Below, piece by piece: positions 33,100-34,959 of a stretch of DNA of 34,959 nucleotides. The position numbers and the translations under genes are program-made. Location of the stretch: the IMG/VR virus record IMGVR_UViG_3300027140_000007, positions 1-34,959 of that record, one strand, 5' to 3'. Every line of letters begins with the position of its first letter. Within the stretch, counting starts at the first letter, position 1. The notes under the pieces were generated by a model. The model had not been told where the DNA came from. It was given only the letters and a program-made list of their open reading frames with translations, and ran no database searches. The DNA comes from a virus.

Positions 33100-33906
33100 A
33101 TGGCAAACTATACACTGACATATAGCCCGGGAGTAGAAGGATGGCCATCCTTCTATTCCTATCTACCCGATTGGATGATAGGAATGAACAACTATTTCTA
33201 TACGTTTAAGGGAGGAAACCTTTATCGTCATAATGTAAATGACATAAGGAATAATTTTTATGGCGTTCAGTATAACTCGTTACTTCAAAGTGTATTCAAT
33301 GAAGCTCCTCTTGAAAACAAATTATTCAAGACACTTAACTTGGAAGGGGATGACCCATGGAGCGCCATAATGGATACAGACATTCAAGATACCGGATTTA
33401 TACAAGAAGGTTGGTTTGAAAAGAAGGAAGCATCTTGGTATGCGTTTGTAAGAAATGAAGGTACTACCCCTGCTCAGCCGGGAGAGTACGCTTTAAGGTC
33501 GGTAAATGGTATTGGGCGCAGCACAACCATCACAGGTACAGGTGCTGCAGTACAGGTAAACTTTGCTATTGGTACAAACCCTATAAGCATAGGTAGCATC
33601 ATAAGCATAGGAGATATACTTTACTACAATTTGCCTCCTACTTTTGGAGCTCCTATTCTTTTTGGTAAGATTACGAATATACAGGTTGACTATCCGGCAG
33701 GCTTAAACCGTTTGACGGTAGATACTACTATCCCCGGAGCTACCATTCCGGGCATACAAAACCCATATATTATGTTCATAAAGAACTCCGTAGCGGAGTC
33801 TCATGGGGTGCTTGGACACTACTGTGTTTTCACTCTTGAGAACGATAATACCAATAAAGTAGAGCTATTTGCTGTAGAGTCAGAAGTAATGAAAAGTTAT
33901 CCTTAA
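33100..33906 (+). CDS. Conserved tail protein, function unknown
   Basis: A 268-residue protein beginning TLTYSPGVEGWPSFYSYLP, followed by DWMIGMNNYFYTFKGGNLYR, FYGVQYNSLLQSVFNEAPL and LFKTLNLEGDDPW. The pattern 'YSP...GW.SF.S..P..M.G.N..FY.FK.G.LY.HN', then 'FK.L..EG...W', is one I associate with tail or stabilisation proteins encoded near the muzzle in crAss-like and related phages. The second half is a beta-rich domain (TTITGTGAAVQVNFAIGTNP). The role is structural by context, and the exact position in the virion is unknown. Bases 33129-33160, coding for residues 10-21, form a strong hairpin. The stop codon overlaps the next promoter element. Confidence 0.72.
   Translation: MANYTLTYSPGVEGWPSFYSYLPDWMIGMNNYFYTFKGGNLYRHNVNDIRNNFYGVQYNSLLQSVFNEAPLENKLFKTLNLEGDDPWSAIMDTDIQDTGFIQEGWFEKKEASWYAFVRNEGTTPAQPGEYALRSVNGIGRSTTITGTGAAVQVNFAIGTNPISIGSIISIGDILYYNLPPTFGAPILFGKITNIQVDYPAGLNRLTVDTTIPGATIPGIQNPYIMFIKNSVAESHGVLGHYCVFTLENDNTNKVELFAVESEVMKSYP
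33129..33160. repeat. 22-base perfect palindrome extended to a 32-base hairpin
   Basis: Bases 33134-33155 (TAGAAGGATGG followed by CCATCCTTCTA) are perfectly self-complementary. Outward pairing continues to 33129/33160 with two G-T wobbles. It lies 30 bases into the 33100 gene and no T-run follows, so it is not a simple terminator. Confidence 0.8.
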
Positions 33907-33911
33907 ATTTG
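33904..33911 (+). promoter_or_regulatory. Bacteroidota-type -7 promoter element at the GNAT gene
   Basis: TAAATTTG matches TAnnTTTG and includes the stop codon of the preceding gene. ATG 33918 begins seven bases after its last base, so a message started here would have little or no leader. Confidence 0.5.
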
Positions 33912-33917
33912 TACAAG

Positions 33918-34328
33918 ATGTCATTAATTGTACGACCATTGAACGAAAATGATTACGACTCTACATTAGTGGGGTGGTGGAAAGATTGGGGATGGGAGGC
34001 TGTTCAAAAGGACTTCCTTCCTGACGATGGTAAAGGTGGCATAATGGTAGTTGATGAAGATGTTCCTGTTTGTGCAGGGTTTATTTATACCACCAACTCC
34101 AAGGTAGCTTGGGTTGATTGGATTATATCAAACAAGGAATACAGAAAGAAACCTGAAAGAAGCGAGGCCATCAAGTTGTTGGTCGAAACTTTGACTAATA
34201 TTTGTAGAAATACAGGGCATAAGTATAGTTATGCTTTAATAAAACACCCGGGTCTGATAGAAACCTATGAACAGTTGGGGTATATTAAAGGCGATGGGTA
34301 CATAGGAGAACTAATAAAAGCATTGTAA
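33918..34328 (+). CDS. GNAT-family N-acetyltransferase
   Basis: A 136-residue protein with a compact GNAT fold. It starts with LIVRPLNENDYDSTLVGWW (beta1-alpha1), then GGIMVVDEDVPVCAGFIY (beta2-3), KVAWVDWIISNKEYRKKPER (beta4 and the acetyl-CoA pyrophosphate loop region), a helix SEAIKLLVETLTNICRNTG, and the ending ALIKHPGLIETYEQLGYIKG, the usual 'N.....YEK.GF' region. The canonical R/Q-x-x-G-x-G/A loop is replaced by RKKPERSEA, so catalytic competence is uncertain. The substrate is unknown; I recall similar proteins sitting among phage tail genes. ATG 33918 was chosen over TTG 33909 because the latter lies inside the promoter-like TAAATTTG. The next gene begins one base after its stop. Confidence 0.75.
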   Translation: MSLIVRPLNENDYDSTLVGWWKDWGWEAVQKDFLPDDGKGGIMVVDEDVPVCAGFIYTTNSKVAWVDWIISNKEYRKKPERSEAIKLLVETLTNICRNTGHKYSYALIKHPGLIETYEQLGYIKGDGYIGELIKAL

Positions 34329-34329
34329 T

Positions 34330-34959
34330 ATGGCAGTAACAACAGCAGCAGTAGTAGGTATCGCATCCGCAGTAGGCGGTAGCGTTATGTCTTTTACTCA
34401 AGCATCAAAGCAAAAGAAGTTACAACGTGAAGCTGAGGCTGATGCGGCTAAAGCTATGGCTGAAGCTCGCAAGAAGCTTGATGTAAATTTTTACGAGCAA
34501 CTTGGTATACAAAAAGAACCATACGAACTTGAGCGTGAAGCTTTGGTTTCAGCAGGCGCACAAGCTGTTGCAGCAGGAGTTGAAAGTGAGCGTGGTGCTG
34601 CAGCTACTGCAGGTCGTATTCAAATGACTCAGCAACAAGGTCAGCGTCAAATTGCTGCAGCAATGGGACAGGAAATGATGGGTCTTGAGAAATTAGCGGC
34701 ACAAGAGGAAAGCCGGCTTCGTGATATGGCAGTTGGTATTGATATGGAAGAAGCCGCAGGTGCTTCTCTTGCAGCAAGAGAGGCGGCTAAAATGAGTGCA
34801 GCAGCAACCACTCAAGGAGTGCAAGGTATTCAATCTGCAGCACAGCAAATATATCAAGCAGCTCCATTGTTTGATAAAAACTTAGGAGCTCAAAAGGCGG
34901 CTATTGGACAAATGAGTTTTACTACTGAAGACTTTCAGAAGTTTGGGAATGTTGCAGAG
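34330..34959 (+). CDS. Ala/Gln-rich putative internal virion (cargo/ejection) protein, 3'-partial
   Basis: The open frame from ATG 34330 runs off the window end (210 codons seen). The N-terminus has a short hydrophobic helix (VTTAAVVGIASAVGGSVMSF). A long Ala/Glu/Gln/Lys helix follows (KKLQREAEADAAKAMAEARK), then Ala-rich helices (SLAAREAAKMSAAATTQGVQ) with few aromatic residues. An N-terminal glycine-rich hydrophobic helix followed by Ala/Gln-rich coiled coil is typical of podovirus internal ejection or cargo proteins (T7 gp14-like, crAss-like cargo proteins). Its place at the end of the tail genes fits. Function is inferred from composition and position. Confidence 0.65.
   Translation, partial: MAVTTAAVVGIASAVGGSVMSFTQASKQKKLQREAEADAAKAMAEARKKLDVNFYEQLGIQKEPYELEREALVSAGAQAVAAGVESERGAAATAGRIQMTQQQGQRQIAAAMGQEMMGLEKLAAQEESRLRDMAVGIDMEEAAGASLAAREAAKMSAAATTQGVQGIQSAAQQIYQAAPLFDKNLGAQKAAIGQMSFTTEDFQKFGNVAE

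Noticed and set aside
33785-33799. ACTCCG-TAG-CGGAGT hairpin
   Set aside because: Six-base arms inside a coding region with no T-run; such short stems are expected by chance.
33909-33917. TTG start for the GNAT gene
   Set aside because: The TTG is part of TAAATTTG, and the product from ATG 33918 already begins at the first strand of the fold.
1-34959. Stop-codon recoding, as in some crAss-like phages
   Set aside because: TAA, TAG and TGA all end genes here at positions consistent with overlaps and neighbouring starts, and no gene appears interrupted by in-frame stops.

Overview
The window is one tightly packed block of bacteriophage late genes, all on the + strand, with no host-like genes, tRNAs, CRISPR arrays or transposases. 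The likely host is a member of the Bacteroidota. Most starts sit behind A-rich leaders rather than Shine-Dalgarno sites. Five gene leaders carry the Bacteroidota -7 promoter element TAnnTTTG, and the fibre proteins end in modules typical of phages of this phylum. The terminase, portal, putative scaffold, major capsid, connector and very long tail-tube (muzzle-like) genes resemble in order and type the morphogenesis block of crAss-like and related podoviruses. That placement is inference from remembered families, not a database search. Ordinary stop codons (TAA, TAG and TGA) end the genes, so no stop-codon recoding is apparent.

Layout. Positions 1-1250 hold five small genes of mostly unknown role, several overlapping. 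Positions 1266-2591 are a lysis cassette: a coiled-coil protein with a membrane anchor, a 40-residue basic protein, an M15-type zinc peptidase endolysin and a two-helix holin. Positions 2591-15836 are a receptor-binding locus. It holds a 1940-residue repetitive fibre, a 1639-residue fibre ending in a self-cleaving S74 chaperone domain, a LamG-like adhesin, a hidden 56-residue membrane protein, a 126-residue conserved phage protein, a Cys-rich adhesin and a 78-residue mini-fibre. Positions 15867-17404 begin behind a promoter and encode a 75-residue protein, a GroES-like co-chaperonin, a 2-oxoglutarate/Fe(II) oxygenase and a small helical protein that may be the small terminase. The large terminase and portal follow (17373-22042).

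A second promoter precedes the putative scaffold and the major capsid protein (22091-24635), which is followed by a terminator. One more structural gene (24708-25451) is closed by a strong terminator, directly followed by a third promoter for the tail unit. That unit holds two ring/connector-like proteins, the 1494-residue muzzle-like protein, a Cys-rich tail protein and a 268-residue tail protein (25535-33906). The last part has a promoter lying almost on the start codon of a GNAT acetyltransferase (33918-34328), then an Ala/Gln-rich putative cargo or ejection protein that runs off the window end.

The genes together would fill a capsid (terminase, portal, scaffold, capsid), build a short tail (connectors, muzzle), recognise the host (fibres, adhesins) and lyse it (endolysin, holin). 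I saw no clearly new defence or mobile system. The points most worth checking are the promoter/leader signature, a 22-base perfect palindrome inside a tail gene, a 16-base hairpin present at three places, the terminase gene without an ATG start, and the GroES-like and oxygenase pair placed directly before the packaging genes.
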